A stretch of DNA of 64,000 bases from Ornithodoros turicata (GCF_037126465.1 NC_088206.1:67769687-67833686); one strand, 5' to 3'. Positions 35,901-46,579 are shown, counted from the stretch's first letter. Notes: generated by a model from the sequence alone, not told the origin. Made by a program: numbers and translations.

Positions 35901-38900
35901 TTTTATCGCTAGCTTTAAATAAAATATTTCTGGACACGTTAAAGCAAACACCCTGTATACGTATACATATACGCAGTGCTGGAAATAAAAGTGACAAGTG
36001 TGTTGTTTCCGAAACGGACTCCCCCAGGCAACTGCCGGGCGCAGTTCAAGAACATCTCAGGTTGTGGCGACGAAGATATCGACGCATGCGGCACGGACTT
36101 CGTCGTCTTCTCGAGGTCGCCAAGACTTCCTGAGGACCCCGTCGAACTTAGCAAGGCTTGCGAGTAAGTTCTCCAAGTGCAAGACTACGTGTTCTTCCTG
36201 ATGCGTTCTTATGGACCATACCAGAGCTCGGGACAAAAGTTTAGGAACACCATGGTGTCGTGCTTCTCCGTTGGAGTCACTTTCTAGCAGCAAACAAGAG
36301 CGGACACACATACTTAGAGATGGGAAGGATAGCCAGTCCCTCGTTTCTTAAGGCGGAGTGACCCCAATGTATTCTCTGTGGGCATTGCTTTGTCCAGTTC
36401 ATCTCAAAAACTACTGCAGTAATGAAGCAGTACGCCGAGCTGGTAATACATGGGTAAATTCTGCACGTCCTGACATATTTTTTTATCGGAATACAGCAAA
36501 TAGGCGAATTTATACGATTTTTTTTGTTTCTGTGAATCCGGATACATGGAGTCCTATGGGAGCAGCAGAAAACACTTCCTCAGATCTCTCAGCGATGAAA
36601 TAAACGCCTGAAAAAATATGAGTTGAAAGCTGGTTGGCAGCTTGGGACAAAAACTCACGAAACACGGCACTGGCGCATTTGTTCATCGGAGCTGTCCCTA
36701 CCAGGCAGAAACCACAACCTTTCAATGGTGCTTAACATGTTCAACGGTAATTGGCTTCAGTTATTATTGGAATGACAGTTTGACAGGAAGCAGCTGTGGC
36801 TATAAGCGGCGTACAGACGTGGATAGATGGAGAGAGGACAGGAGGAATGAGTGGGGTTTAGTATGCGTCCTGGGCCGACTTCAGGGGGAACTATGCCGAC
36901 ATTCGTGTTGAAAGTCTTCGGAAAACCCAGGGAAAACCTCAGACAGCACAGCTGCTGACAGGATTCGAACCCGTATCACCTCCTAGTCTCGACGCGGAAA
37001 GCGATCCACTGTGCCACGGGAGCTGGTTTGACTGTATTCAGTTCAGCATCCGTCAGGGTGCCTGTGCCACTCACACAAAAACAACATTAGTGGGTTTTAG
37101 TGGATCGTACGCTATCGCCCTTGCGTACGTAAGGAATAGCGTTGGTGGTTATGCGCACGCGCAAAACATAAAGAGAGCTTCGCGCACTGCGCAGAACCAC
37201 TACGTTATCCCCTACGTACGCAAAGGCGATAGCGTACGATACACTAAAACTCTCTATTTTCTGAGAAGTTTAGCTGTCGGAACGTTAAGAAGACATCGCA
37301 GAAGGGCGAATAAATGCCTTCAAACTTAATCGCTGGAGATCCGGTAGCAGACAAAAAGATAAGATACGATAAGTTTAATTGGGGGTGTGATGTATTGGAG
37401 TCATCCGTGGCTGCCCTAAGGGCGCCTGCAGCTCCAGTTCTTACACGCTAAAATATAATAACTGGGAGTGATGGAATTTAGAAGCGATCTTTTATACCGC
37501 TGTCTTTTAAGAAAGCGCAGAGCGCTTTCCTTTCAGTGCTTTGGATTGTTGCAGACAAAAAGTACTTGATCAGCACGAAATAAGGCGAGTGTATGCACAC
37601 TACACGGTAAGATCATTGTGTGGAAACTGACGGAATGAAATTACTGATAACCTGATTGGCCGATACAGCAGTGGCGCTTACTCGACGTGTACAAGGTTCA
37701 GTGAGTCAAAGAGAGATATTTATTCGAAAAATGATTTCTGTCTGCATATGGCTATTTTGAAGCGTAAGCAACCCGTAAGGGAATACATTGTTTCTACGTG
37801 AACCTGTGGTTTTCCCGCCAACATCTTCCACGATTAACTTCACGCTTTCTTCATAACAGATCAATCACAGTTACAGCTTACCTTTCTGACATTCACGCAT
37901 ACTCTTAAATTATTTCGAGACAGCCCATCAATATTCAGATCACGCACTTACTGAAAGAAGTGCAAGTCATTTCGATAACATACAGAAGTTATTTATCCAG
38001 TTTAGGTGGCACACACTCGGGGGCATCAGTAACACAACAGACGAGGCAGTTGCATAATGCACTCAGTCACGGACGACAAGTATCGTTAAAACATTTAAGC
38101 TCGAGGGCTTTGAGAGGATGATTTATTGTGACCTTCACGCGTAAGTGACTGCTACTAGTGACTGCAATTTTAGATAATTGAAGGACCATAACTTGAAGGA
38201 CCGTGCATTGCTTCGTGTATCGCCTCTTCATTTCTCGCTAGCAGCGGTATTATGACTCGGTCAATCAATTAATCAATTGCCATTCATGCGTTGCTACTAA
38301 GTATATGCTATCAGTTTAAACATGCTTGGCGTTTTACAGAATAGAAATGAAGAGTCTACTGTGTGCTAGAGACTACGCCGTGCGTTGTCTGGAAGGACTG
38401 GCTCATGGCGCCGCCCTGGTGTCCATTGGAACCATTCAGGAAGAACAAGAGAAGAAATGTAATGCAGACGGGCCTGGACAGCGAAGTAAGGTCAATCTCC
38501 GCGGTGTGGCGGTAGCACCGGGCTTGTGGTGCAGTTAAATGGCGTGACGCAATGACAACGCAAAAGTACTCTCTTTTCAGATGTGCCGTACACAAGTTTT
38601 ACTTCTGTTCACAGTAGACGTTCAAAAACCAAGGCTTCAGAGCGCTGGACAAAAGTTTACGGTACACCGCTCCTGGGGTTACCTAGGCGCATGTCTGTAA
38701 GCCCGCACGGTCCTATTCGCTGCCTGCGTGTCACTCTGATGACGTAAACTTTTGTCCAGCACTGTACATACTTGAGAACACAAGCGCTAAATTCACGTGA
38801 TGTAGGCTGGTTTAAGTAGCTGTTCATGATACTTATGTCAGTCGTGCCTAGGGGAAATACCGTGTGTTCGCAGGAGCGACATCCCAACGGAATATTCTAG

Positions 38901-41900
38901 CCGAAGAAAAAGGAAAAAGAAAAAAATCTCACGGGGTGGAAGTGGCGCCTTGTCTTATACGTTGTCGTAGCAGACGACAACATCTACCCTGTCTAAGGAA
39001 TACCTTCTGGCTTGGCCGTCGGATATTCCCCATTGTGAGATGATCACGAAAAGACACGACGTTGAGCGTTCACGGTCACGTGGCAACAAAAAGCTGTGAC
39101 GTTTTGTGCAACTTTCGCTTTTTCGGAGCTCCGAAGGGAACGTCGCTCGCGCCCTCCCAAATACACGGATATTGGAACATTCTTTGTCACTTATCGTTAT
39201 CTTTTGCAGCATACTTCGAACACGTCCAGTGCATGAATAAGGCAGGAGACGAGCTCCACCAATGCGTCAGGACATTCCAAGAGTCTCTGGTGAAGACTGC
39301 ACGCTATGCGCCTTCCAAGCAGAGGGTTGCCTACTCGTGCTGGTGAGCAAGATGAAACCACATAATCAACGAAGTTTGCGTCGCTAACCCTCGTAAATTA
39401 CTCCTCTAGTTATGTGCACAGTCATGCTGGTGAATGGGGTGAAATTTTAGTCCTGGTGGGGACTAAATAGATTTCCACAACGATTAGTTTAGCTCAGTTC
39501 AGTAACTATTAGGAGCGCAAGGGAGTGAGTTTGAGGCTCTGGTAAGTAGAATGGAAAGTAGCTGCAAACTAGGGGACTAGACACCATAATTGCCCTCCAA
39601 TTTACCCCCCATTTTCTTGTACGAACGTGTACAAAAAAAGAAAAAAAAGCGCAACGCGTTTCTAATACGGCGCGTTTTCTTACGCTATGAAACGGCGCAC
39701 ACAATTAATTAACCGTGGCGGGCGAAAAGTTGCAACAAAAGACGCGCACCGTGAAAGGTTCCTAATAAACACCTAATAATAATACACTCAGTAGATTACA
39801 TGAAAAAAATAATAATAATAACGTACCCTATGCAATACGAGAAAAACAATTGCGAATAATACAACCTATCGCAATTTCTAGCCGAGACCTGCAGCAGAAA
39901 GCAACATCCTGCCTTATATTTGGAACATTGCCTATGCATACAACACTTTTAGAGAATGAAACACGAACAATATACCCACTAGAAGAAACGAGACAGAAAC
40001 ACACATTTACATGTAGTTTATATGCTAATCACATTCCATGCGGAGAACCCACTCCTTGTTCTCTGCATGGTAATTGTCGTTCTTTCAATGCAGCAGTACA
40101 ATACAGCCGCGGAACATGTTGACGAGTACTAATCCTTTGGTCGACTCGTAGACAGGGTGCTATAAACAAATCGAATCCACGAGAGCCTGCACAAGGCCGT
40201 TTCTTGCAACGCACCCAAGCGCTATGCTTGGGGATATCGCCACGCCAAAACAGGGTTGTTTGATGACATCAGAGTCTCTGTGTCACGGCGACCCAGTGGC
40301 GTAATTTTCCGCAAATCGTAGTGACGTGTGCTCGCGTTCCCTCTCACCTTCGATAACATCTCTTTTCGTGCTTTGCGCGAAACAGCGATAACAGGTACGC
40401 AACGAACGTGCCTTGTGTGTTAGGCAGGCAAAGAGCTCGAGGTAATATATTGACATCGGGCGTATTATTGCTCGCTCTTTGAAGCCTCTTATTGGCTGTC
40501 GAATTACGTTCCCGCGTGTTCGATGACGTCACGCTTTGATTTCTTGTGAGTCACGTGTAATGACCCTGACATTTCGGACTTTTATGTTTAGTTCTGGGTC
40601 GGGTTCTATAAGCCTTACATATTCCTTACGCCAGCTCTCGTAGCGATGGTATACGGACTCGGTTATCGGTTCGAGGATGCGGTAAGTTCGGAAGCCCGAT
40701 ACGAACTGCTTATGGCGAATTCGGATGGCCATTTCGTGGCATCTTTTTTTTTTTTTTTTGCCAGATCCAGAGCAGTCCAGATCCAGAGCGGGGCGCTTTC
40801 CGAGCGCCAGACATTTGCCAGCTAGCACTTTTTTTTTTTTTTCGTCCGGTCTCAAAACGATCGAACAGCGGGCAGCCCAACTATATCCGGTGTCGTCACA
40901 TCCGCATTGCAACGGTGGCGAGTGCTCTCATTGGCCCGCACGTCGAAGTTCACGTGGTTCAGCAGACGACGGAACCCGAAGACGAGCGACCGCGATGCCC
41001 CTATAGTGTAATCCAAGCGACTAAAACCGCTAGGTTCCTGGCACTCGTGTTCGGGTTTCTACGGCCACGTGATCCAGCTCGGGTGCCGATCTAGCAATTC
41101 CCGAGCGCTAGGCCGCGTTGCCATGGAATGACCACTCGAATTCGCCATTATAGGGTCATAACTGGTGGACAGAACTCCTTTCATTTAATCATTTTAAGGT
41201 TTTTGTTACGTTTATTGGTAACGCTAAAATTGCGCCCCGTATTCACAAATTCCGTAACAGTGCTTCGGGGTCTTACACCGCGAGACAACTATAGCCATGA
41301 GTGGTGGACGAATACTGCTCGCCCGAGAATTCTTTAACATGCAGTGAAATTTCAGCCCATGGTACACCACATTGAACGTCCCTTGCCCGACCCCAGCAAC
41401 CTTGGTGTCAATAAGTGGGTTCTTGTCGAATGTACCATGCTGAAGTGCACGACACGAAGAGAACTTATTGCAAGTATGTACATGTGTCGACTCTGTACGC
41501 CACCTTGCGTGTACCTTTCAGACTGGTACGCCTTGGTGCACCTCGGTGGACCTCGGTGCGCCTTTTGTGTACATTGGTGAGCCTTTCAACTTGGTGCTCC
41601 TCGTTGCACATAAGTACGCATTTGGTGTACATTGGTGCACTTGGTGGGCCTGTTAACTTGGTGTGGCTTAATGTGTCTTTGGTGTACCGACGGTGTGCCT
41701 TTGGTAACCTTGGTGCAGCCTTCAACTTAGTGCGCCTTGTTGCCCCGCAGTGTGTTTTTGGGATACCTCGGTGCGCCCTTGGTGTGTCTCTGTGTGTACC
41801 TTGTGTGTCCTTGGTGTACCTTAGTTTGCTTTGCAACTCCTGCAAAAACTTCCAACCCCCGAAATTAAGAGACAATGTCTGACAACCTATTCAGGTGATG

Positions 41901-44900
41901 CCAATGGTTTTCAATTGCTCAATGTGTGAATTCTAGGAGAGTGTAATACCCCTGTCACACGGGCATTTTCGGTCCTGCTCGACCGAACCTGTTTGAACCC
42001 AATGCAGATCGGATGGGGGGGGGGGGAATATAGGTTTATTGCAAAACAAAACAAAAAACACGAAAGAGGGGAAAGGTTAGCCTGGCTCCAGCAGCCGACT
42101 TGCTATTCCCGCTTACAAAAGGAAAAGGGAGAAAAGGAAAAATAAAGAGAAAGAAGAAAAAAGAAAGACAAATCGGAAAGAGCGAAAGAGGCGGCGCAGT
42201 CACAGGCTCAGCGCGAGCCCTGTGTCGGTAAGGAAGCGTACGAGTTCCCTTCCGACGCGCCACTGAATGGGGCGTTGCAGAGGGCCCAGTAGCGTTGCCA
42301 GCGTGACCTCCCTGAGCCCTAGGGCAGCTAGTCGCTCCATCAGAGCGGCACGGGGAGCGGCGAACAGGCGACAGTGGAGGAGTAGGTGGGAAGTGGTGCC
42401 CTCGGTAGAGCAGGCTGCACATGTAGGGGTGTCAAGCGTGTTGAGTTGGAAGAGCCGTGTTGGCGTTCGAGCCACGCTTAACCGAAGACGGTGGATAACG
42501 GACGCCTCTCTCCTCGTGATGTTTGGGGGAGGGACGTACTGCATTTTTGGGTCGATGGAGTGCAGAAATGTATTGGGCGAGATGGCACGTTCTGTGAAAT
42601 CTTGGACGCAGCGAGAGCGCAAGCGACGTATTTGGAGCAGGCAGGCAGACATTGAAAGCGGGATGCTGAGACTCAAGGCAGCCGTGGTATGGGCACGTTT
42701 CGCAGCAATGTCGGCACGGGTATTTCCGGGCAACCCGACGTGACTGGGTACCCACTGGAGCCGTACACTGTGGCCGGAAGCCAAGAGCTCGTTGTATCTG
42801 GCGATTACAAGCGTGCGGAGATCGCAAATAGCACTGCACCGGTACGACGCCAAGGTCTCCAATGCTGACTTGCTGTCCGTGAAGATGGACCACGAGTCGG
42901 CCTGTGAACCGGATATGGCGTTGAGCGCTTCATAGATGGCTGTCAGTTCCGCTTCGGTGGATGAAGTTTCATGCGGTAGCTTGAAAGTCTGCGTAGTATC
43001 GCTGTGAGGTATGTAGAAAGCTGCAGACGACGCGCCGTACACAACCGAGCCATCTGTGAAAATTCCTTTACGCTGACCGTGGACAGAGTTCAAATGGTCA
43101 AGAGCAAACTGTCGCGCAGCGAGGACAGGAGTGTCGTTTTTGCGGGACATGTCGGGAATATGCAGGTCCGTCGGAGGCAGCTCGAGGGTCCACAAAGGTG
43201 GAGCGTATAGCAGGCGCGATGGAGGGGGCGGAAGAGACTGTGCCAGCCTGCAAACAGCAGCCCCGAAACCTGAGCTTTCATAGAGTATGTGAATGTCCCG
43301 TAGGTAGTGGGCAGCATGTCGTGTGCGGTACCGCGCACATGCGCGCAGGGTCTCCATGTCGCGTAGGACGTGGGCTGGCGTCTCCTTCGCCTCAGCCAAG
43401 ACCAGGAAGGTGTCGGTCGTTTTGGGGACACCAAGGCACACTCGAAGGCTTCGCGCCTGGATGTTCAAAAGTTCGCGCTCTGTCGTTGAACTTAGACCGT
43501 GCAATACCGGTAAGCTGTAACGCAGGAGCCCTAGGACGAGTGAGGTATGCACCTGGCGAAGGTCAGGGTATGATGGGCCCCAGGACGAACCAGAGATGCG
43601 GCGGAGGACGTTCACGATGGTAGTCGCCGCGGTAGACAGGGCCTTGACGTGCTTGGACCAGGTCAGCTCCCTGTCAATGGTTATGCCCAGGTACTTGTGA
43701 TGACGTACGAAGGCGAGCTGTTGGCCGTCAACGCGGAGGGGGAATTTGAGGAAGGATCGGCGGGTGAATGCCATGGCAACAGTCTTGCTAGGTGAGATAG
43801 AAAGACCACGGTCGGAGAGGTAAGATACGATAGTGTCCAAAGCACCTTGCAAGCGACGCTGGATTACATCCCGACGGGTGGAGGAGGCCCAAATGCAGAG
43901 GTCGTCGGATGGTGCTACACGGCCGCTTCCAAGCAGGATCGAACTTAGATCCTGCTTGACTCAAGACAGTTCCCATAACAGGATTGAGAATTTCAAGACG
44001 GCTCGACGGCCGCCATTTGCATCCTCGATCCCGGTGAACTGTCATAACTTAAGACGGACATGCGCGCGAAGCTACAAATGATGCTTACACCGGTATACGA
44101 TAAATTACCACTAATATCGCTGTTATATAGGAAACGCGAAATTAATGAGTTCCGTTTATTCATTTGCACAGGTCAACTATTCAATGCGCATTGCAAGTGG
44201 CCGTGTAGCAGCGTCAAAACTCGAGCGTGCTCGGGAAGTTCGATGCAGATCGGTTCGAGAAGGATCGAAATGCCCGTGTGACAGGGGTATTAAGAATAGT
44301 CCATAGAATATAATAACCCATGGCACAATAATGACCTGCCCTCGAATATTGTCTAGCAGAGTACAGGGTGTCTGCGGATAAACTCCACAGCTGTGAGCTC
44401 CTTCCTTCTAATGGAATATTCCTTGCTAGGAAACCGAAAGTGACTTAGATCTTTTACGTAAAGGTTTTCATAACGCGTCATAATTTTTTAACTACAGTTC
44501 CGAGCTTTCAATAGACGATACTCGTTTCAGTATATTGTTCTTTAACCTTTCCAAAAAACCCCAGGCAATAAGAGCCGCACCCCACTCTTGCCAGCCTCCT
44601 ATGGGTTTCGACGCAGACGTCCCGATTGTCGACCGGGCGACACTTCGCGTATATACCTTGGTGACATTCTTCAGTTTCGCCTTTCTGCTCTTACACATTC
44701 TAGCCAATACGCTGACTTCTACGACTGTACGGAACGAGGCCTGACGGACTACTGCGGAAGGCCGGATACAACTCAACACGTCATGGAAACCATCGACAAC
44801 TTGTTCGGCAACATCCTGAGCCTCGTCTGCGGTGCATACCAGAAAGGCTCCAAGAACTGTCTCCAACTCAAGCCTCTGCCAAAGATCAATGGGAATGAGA

Positions 44901-44950
44901 AGCTTCCTGTTGGGTTTCTCTCACCCTTGAAAGACATCGTACGGGTGTAA
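29991..44950 (+). CDS. Secreted cysteine-rich protein, 235 aa, 5 exons (paralogue 1)
   Basis: Exons: 29991-30036, 36028-36163, 38340-38485, 39210-39342 and 44704-44950 (TAA). Junctions are GT-AG, intron phases run 1, 2, 1, 2, and the total is 708 nt. Exon 1 is a short signal peptide (MHATLVIVAGTLLLTG) with no basic residue besides His2. The mature part has about 15 Cys, including CARDYAVRC (exon 3), QCMNKAGDELHQC and SCC at the exon 4/5 junction, and DC/YC/VC/NC in exon 5. It aligns exon by exon with the gene at 56194-63499. The helical, regularly spaced cysteine layout recalls arthropod 27-kDa hemolymph glycoproteins (DUF1397), but this is inference from memory. A role in hemolymph or saliva is possible; nothing shows a toxin or an enzyme. 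Intron 1 (5.99 kb) carries a MITE nest; intron 4 (5.4 kb) carries a minisatellite and a nested LINE. Confidence 0.85.
30428..30730. mobile_element. Nested palindromic element with CCCAAGCAGCACAATGTACTG ends
   Basis: The outer pair is at 30428 and 30730; an inner pair at 30534-30676 uses the same motif (CCCAAGCAGCACAATGTACT) plus GTCGAGTGCAATAGGGGTGG. Two ends in each orientation suggest self-insertion or a foldback duplication. Confidence 0.8.
30731..31499. other. Intron sequence without recognised features
   Basis: Several T-rich tracts are present (around 30820-30845, 31050 and 31470-31490). A minus-strand open frame of 141 codons (30984-31409) shows no recognisable domain and is not called. 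Confidence 0.35.
31500..31602. mobile_element. Palindromic MITE, left half
   Basis: CACTCTCAAAGCAG is followed by GCTCCTAGCCAACCATCATC, then AAAACGAGAGGCC and the loop GTGTCACTTATGC. The right arm is missing. Confidence 0.65.
31731..31963. mobile_element. Palindromic MITE, family A, inside an extended inverted repeat
   Basis: A full family A copy with a small deletion in the right arm. The flanks are also inverted: TCCTCTTGGTTGAACCCATT before it and AATGGGTTCAACCAAGAGG after it, so the palindrome is longer than in other copies. Confidence 0.85.
31994..32215. mobile_element. Palindromic MITE, family B
   Basis: The termini and GGAGGAGGAGCC / GGCTCCGCCTTCCG core are of family B. The right arm has lost the CTAGGAGCGTGCTATG block. 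Confidence 0.85.
32260..32422. mobile_element. Palindromic MITE, family C, lacking the central hairpin
   Basis: CACTCTACAAACAGAGCTTC opens the copy. The arms GGGTTATCGCTTCC / GGAAGCGATAAACC meet over a short loop, and the GGCGTACGCC core is absent. Confidence 0.8.
32479..32716. mobile_element. Palindromic MITE, family B, well preserved
   Basis: Both arms are complete, with GAGGAGGAGCCTATTTTGTG and CACAAAATAGGCTCCTCCTC facing each other over a loop of about 12 nt. This is the best-preserved hairpin of the nest. Confidence 0.9.
32735..32860. mobile_element. Degenerate family C right half
   Basis: TCACAAAAAGGCGTACACG, then TCAGAAGTGATGACGAT, then TTCACCGTGCTATG resembles the family C right arm with many changes. 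A (CT)n tract follows. Confidence 0.45.
32934..33180. mobile_element. Palindromic MITE, family C, full copy
   Basis: It starts CACTCTAAAAACAGCTCTTC and ends TTTTTAGAGTG. The arms GGGTTGTCGCTTCTGATTCG / CGAATCAGAAGCGATAACCC enclose GGCGTACGCCTTTTTGTGGC and its complement. It is followed after 2 bp by a family A copy. Confidence 0.9.
33183..33383. mobile_element. Palindromic MITE, family A, rearranged right arm
   Basis: The left arm is complete. After the loop, ACAAATGTC and TCACAA units are duplicated (33319-33355), then GGCGTACGCCTCCCGTCTCC breaks off into unrelated sequence. Confidence 0.75.
34178..34725. mobile_element. Inverted-repeat element with CAGGGTTGTTAA termini, nested
   Basis: The ends are CAGGGTTGTTAAGTAACTTAG and the inverted AGTAACTTTAACAACCCTG, with AAGTAACTTAGTAAAAGTAT-type subterminal repeats. 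GCGTGGACACCCTGTA near 34663-34678 is the end of a different element inserted inside. Confidence 0.7.
34726..35742. other. Intron sequence without recognised features
   Basis: No exon, tRNA or clear element was seen. Poly-T tracts occur near 34950 and 35565. Confidence 0.35.
35743..35957. mobile_element. MITE with TACAGGGTGTTTGCTCTAAC termini
   Basis: The ends TACAGGGTGTTTGC and GCAAACACCCTGTA are inverted with flanking TA. The inner inverted blocks GCGAGCGATAAAAG / CTTTTATCGCTAGC make most of it a hairpin. It ends about 70 bp before exon 2 of the first secreted-protein gene. Confidence 0.85.
36797..37027 (-). mobile_element. tRNA-derived SINE, variant tail
   Basis: Read on the minus strand it has ACCAGCTCCCGTGGC, an A-box-like region, GGGTTCGAATCC, the GAGGTTTTCCCTGGG body and AAGTCGGCCCAGGACGCATA. 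The tail then differs from the CACC-tailed copies and contains TACGCCGCTTATAG. The copy at 45823-46022 shares this tail. Confidence 0.75.
37094..37250. mobile_element. MITE with CGTACGCTATCGCC ends
   Basis: The ends GTTTTAGTGGATCGTACGC and GCGTACGATACACTAAAAC are inverted, and TGCGTACGTAAGG / CCTACGTACGCAAAG continue the inversion. The centre is CAAAACATAAAGAGAGCTTC. Copies lie at 54889-55049, 55083-55230 and 60184-60237. Confidence 0.85.
37251..38339. other. Intron 2 remainder of the first secreted-protein gene
   Basis: It is A/T-rich with no recognised element or exon. Exon 3 follows. Confidence 0.35.
38638..38765. mobile_element. Mariner/Tc1-type MITE, CTGGACAAAAGTTTAC ends
   Basis: AGCGCTGGACAAAAGTTTACG and GTAAACTTTTGTCCAGCACT are inverted 128 bp apart. 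Similar single ends are seen near 36227 (CGGGACAAAAGTTTAGG) and 15025 (CTTTTGTCCAGC). Confidence 0.75.
39343..41504. other. Intron 4, first part; no gene recognised
   Basis: It contains an A/T-rich block with AATAATAATA (39770-39830) and two poly-T tracts near 40745 and 40830 separated by a short duplicated GATCCAGAGC motif. No exon was seen. Confidence 0.35.
41505..41835. repeat. Degenerate CTTGGTGYACC minisatellite
   Basis: Units such as CCTTGGTGCACCTCGGTG, TTTGGTGTACATTGGTG and CCTTGGTGTACC repeat irregularly with a period of roughly 12-15 bp. Because of the composition, long open frames exist on both strands; they are artefacts of the repeat. Confidence 0.8.
41944..44292. mobile_element. 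DNA element with TAATACCCCTGTCACACGGG ends, split by a LINE
   Basis: The left end TAATACCCCTGTCACACGGG continues into CATTTTCGGTCC; the right end is its inverted match (GATCGAAATGCCCGTG, then TGACAGGGGTATTA). ATGCAGATCGG is also inverted inside both ends. The body is interrupted by the LINE at about 42015-43915. Confidence 0.8.
42015..43915 (-). CDS. 5'-truncated non-LTR retrotransposon with intact RNase H and C-terminal ORF
   Basis: A single minus-strand frame stays open from about 43915 to a stop at 42200 (550 codons from the first Met at 43852). It starts at the second half of the reverse-transcriptase catalytic motif (SDDLCIWAS), then covers the RT palm/thumb (LSISPSKTVAMAF, YLGITIDRELTWSKHV). 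RNase H follows with FTDGS, TEAELTAIYEAL, FTDSKSALETL and WVPSHVGLPGNTRADIAAK, so the acidic DEDD set appears intact. A CCHC knuckle (CAACS..HLLLHC) ends the ORF. An AATAAA lies in the 3' region (about 42040 on the plus strand), followed by a C-run. Endonuclease and most of RT are missing, so it cannot move by itself. The open frame suggests a fairly recent insertion. Confidence 0.85.
44293..44703. other. Intron 4, last part
   Basis: A single TACAGGGTGTCTGCGG end near 44362 indicates another MITE relic. Exon 5 of the first secreted-protein gene starts right after TTCTAG. Confidence 0.4.
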
Positions 44951-45822
44951 ACAAAATCAATCATCGCTGTCGTCACCTTCATAAACATTTTCATCTCATG
45001 GAGTAGTCACTTGACCGTACCTCAGCTATACGAGATTAACCACACTTTTAGCAGTGTCATGTTTGTTTTCCAACGGGAAAGTTTTCCGTTGTGATGTTAT
45101 GGAAGGGCTTGTTTGTGACCCGCTCCTGCCCTTGCATGTATACCAAGAACAACATTCGGGAACATTCATCCTTCCGGTACAAAACTTCTGAAACACTGCT
45201 CTGTCGTGAGTGCTGTGCATATTTTCATTCTTAGGTATAGGAAAAAGAAAAAGTGGATAAGTCTTTTAATATTTAATTTTTAACACAATAAGATGCACAA
45301 TAAGTAGGGCTCCGGTTTTTGAATGTATCAGAAAGAAAAAAATCGAAACACGTACGCGGGTAAAAATTTAAACCAATTCGGATTTAGCCGAAAATCTCCG
45401 CATATTGGGGTTCCTGTTACCGGGAACTCAGTTCACCAGTTCCTGATGACAGGTTGGCTGAGTTGGTTTCCTTCTGTGTCGGCATGAGCTGACATCGCAG
45501 GTTAGCAGCAGGGTTGCCAGGTCAAAATCGTGAAAGGTCGCCAACGTTCCCCTTAGAATGTAGCCAAACGTGGCCAATATATGGCCAATAAATGTAGGTA
45601 ACGTGGCCTTTTACGTAGTCATATATTTGTCGCCAGTGGTGTACCAGGTATCCCGAATGAAGCTCCAATCCAATCCAAGCCAATTTTACCTCGAATGCAG
45701 ACCTGCCATTTGCACAAGTACATGTGCAGTACTGGTGGCCCACGTCATTGTGGCTCGAAAGTTAAAATCTGGATGACAAGTTATTTTCTTTTCTATTCCG
45801 TGTTAGCGCTGCGACGCAACTG

Positions 45823-46022
45823 TAGCTGTAAGCGGCGTATAGATGGGACCAGGGGTGGGGTGTTAGTATGCGTCCTGGGCCGACTTCAAGGGGTGAACTG
45901 TTGCGATATCTGTCTAGAAAGTCTGCGAGAAAAGCGAGGAAAAACCTCAGACAACACAGCCGCTGGTAGGATTCGAACCCATACCATACCGCAGTCTTCA
46001 GCATGACCTTGGCAACGAGCGG
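45823..46022 (-). mobile_element. tRNA-derived SINE, variant tail
   Basis: On the minus strand it shows GGGTTCGAATCC, GAGGTTTTTCCTCG and AAGTCGGCCCAGGACGCATA, then the TACGCCGCTTACAG tail shared with 36797-37027. The head is degenerate. Confidence 0.7.
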
Positions 46023-46234
46023 ATGTTTTTTTTTTACCCCTCGCCCTTGCCGCTGGTGTACAAGTTCTTAGTGTACACCACATCTTCAGGAAGAGTCACG
46101 TGACGAGGGGTGTGGATTTGTCGAAACGCGTGCGCATGCGCATGGAAAGGATCTTCATGGCACTGCTTGAGAGCTGTTTATTCTACGGAACTTACTCCTG
46201 GTGGATCTCTGCACAGTTGTATGCCACGCATATA

Positions 46235-46472
46235 CACTCTTAAAAATGAACTTCACCACATCACACGCTCCTAGCCAACCATCATCCCGAATGACAACGT
46301 TCTCGCCCCCGATTTGTTGAAAACGGGAGGCGGAGCCTATTTTGTGCTCATCATGCACGGCACAGAATAAGCTCCGCCTCCCGTTTTCAACAAATCAGGG
46401 GCGAGAACGTTGTCATTCGGGATGATGGTTGTCTAGGAGCGTGCAATGTGGTGAAGTTCATTTTTAAGAGTG
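46235..46472. mobile_element. Palindromic MITE, family B, full copy
   Basis: CACTCTTAAAAATGAACTTC to GAAGTTCATTTTTAAGAGTG, with the core GGAGGCGGAGCC / AGCTCCGCCTCCCG. TA flanks both sides. Confidence 0.9.
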
Positions 46473-46579
46473 TAGGACCTTACGGTGTCGGTTTCTGCCT
46501 CTTGGTGAGGAATTTGTTACAGAGATCGCACTTCCTTTTCAAGTTCTTGATTTGAAGACTGAAGAAGTTACAGTGGCAG

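Noticed and set aside
40529..40912. Minus-strand frame of 127 codons with Lys runs
   Set aside because: The Lys runs come from poly-T tracts on the plus strand; no domain features.
41415..41882. 155-codon plus-strand frame
   Set aside because: Its main body lies in the CTTGGTG minisatellite and is a by-product of the repeat.
44492..44866. Minus-strand frame of 124 codons opposite the last exon of the first secreted-protein gene
   Set aside because: It is a shadow of the real plus-strand exon, whose frame and splice phase are supported by the paralogue.
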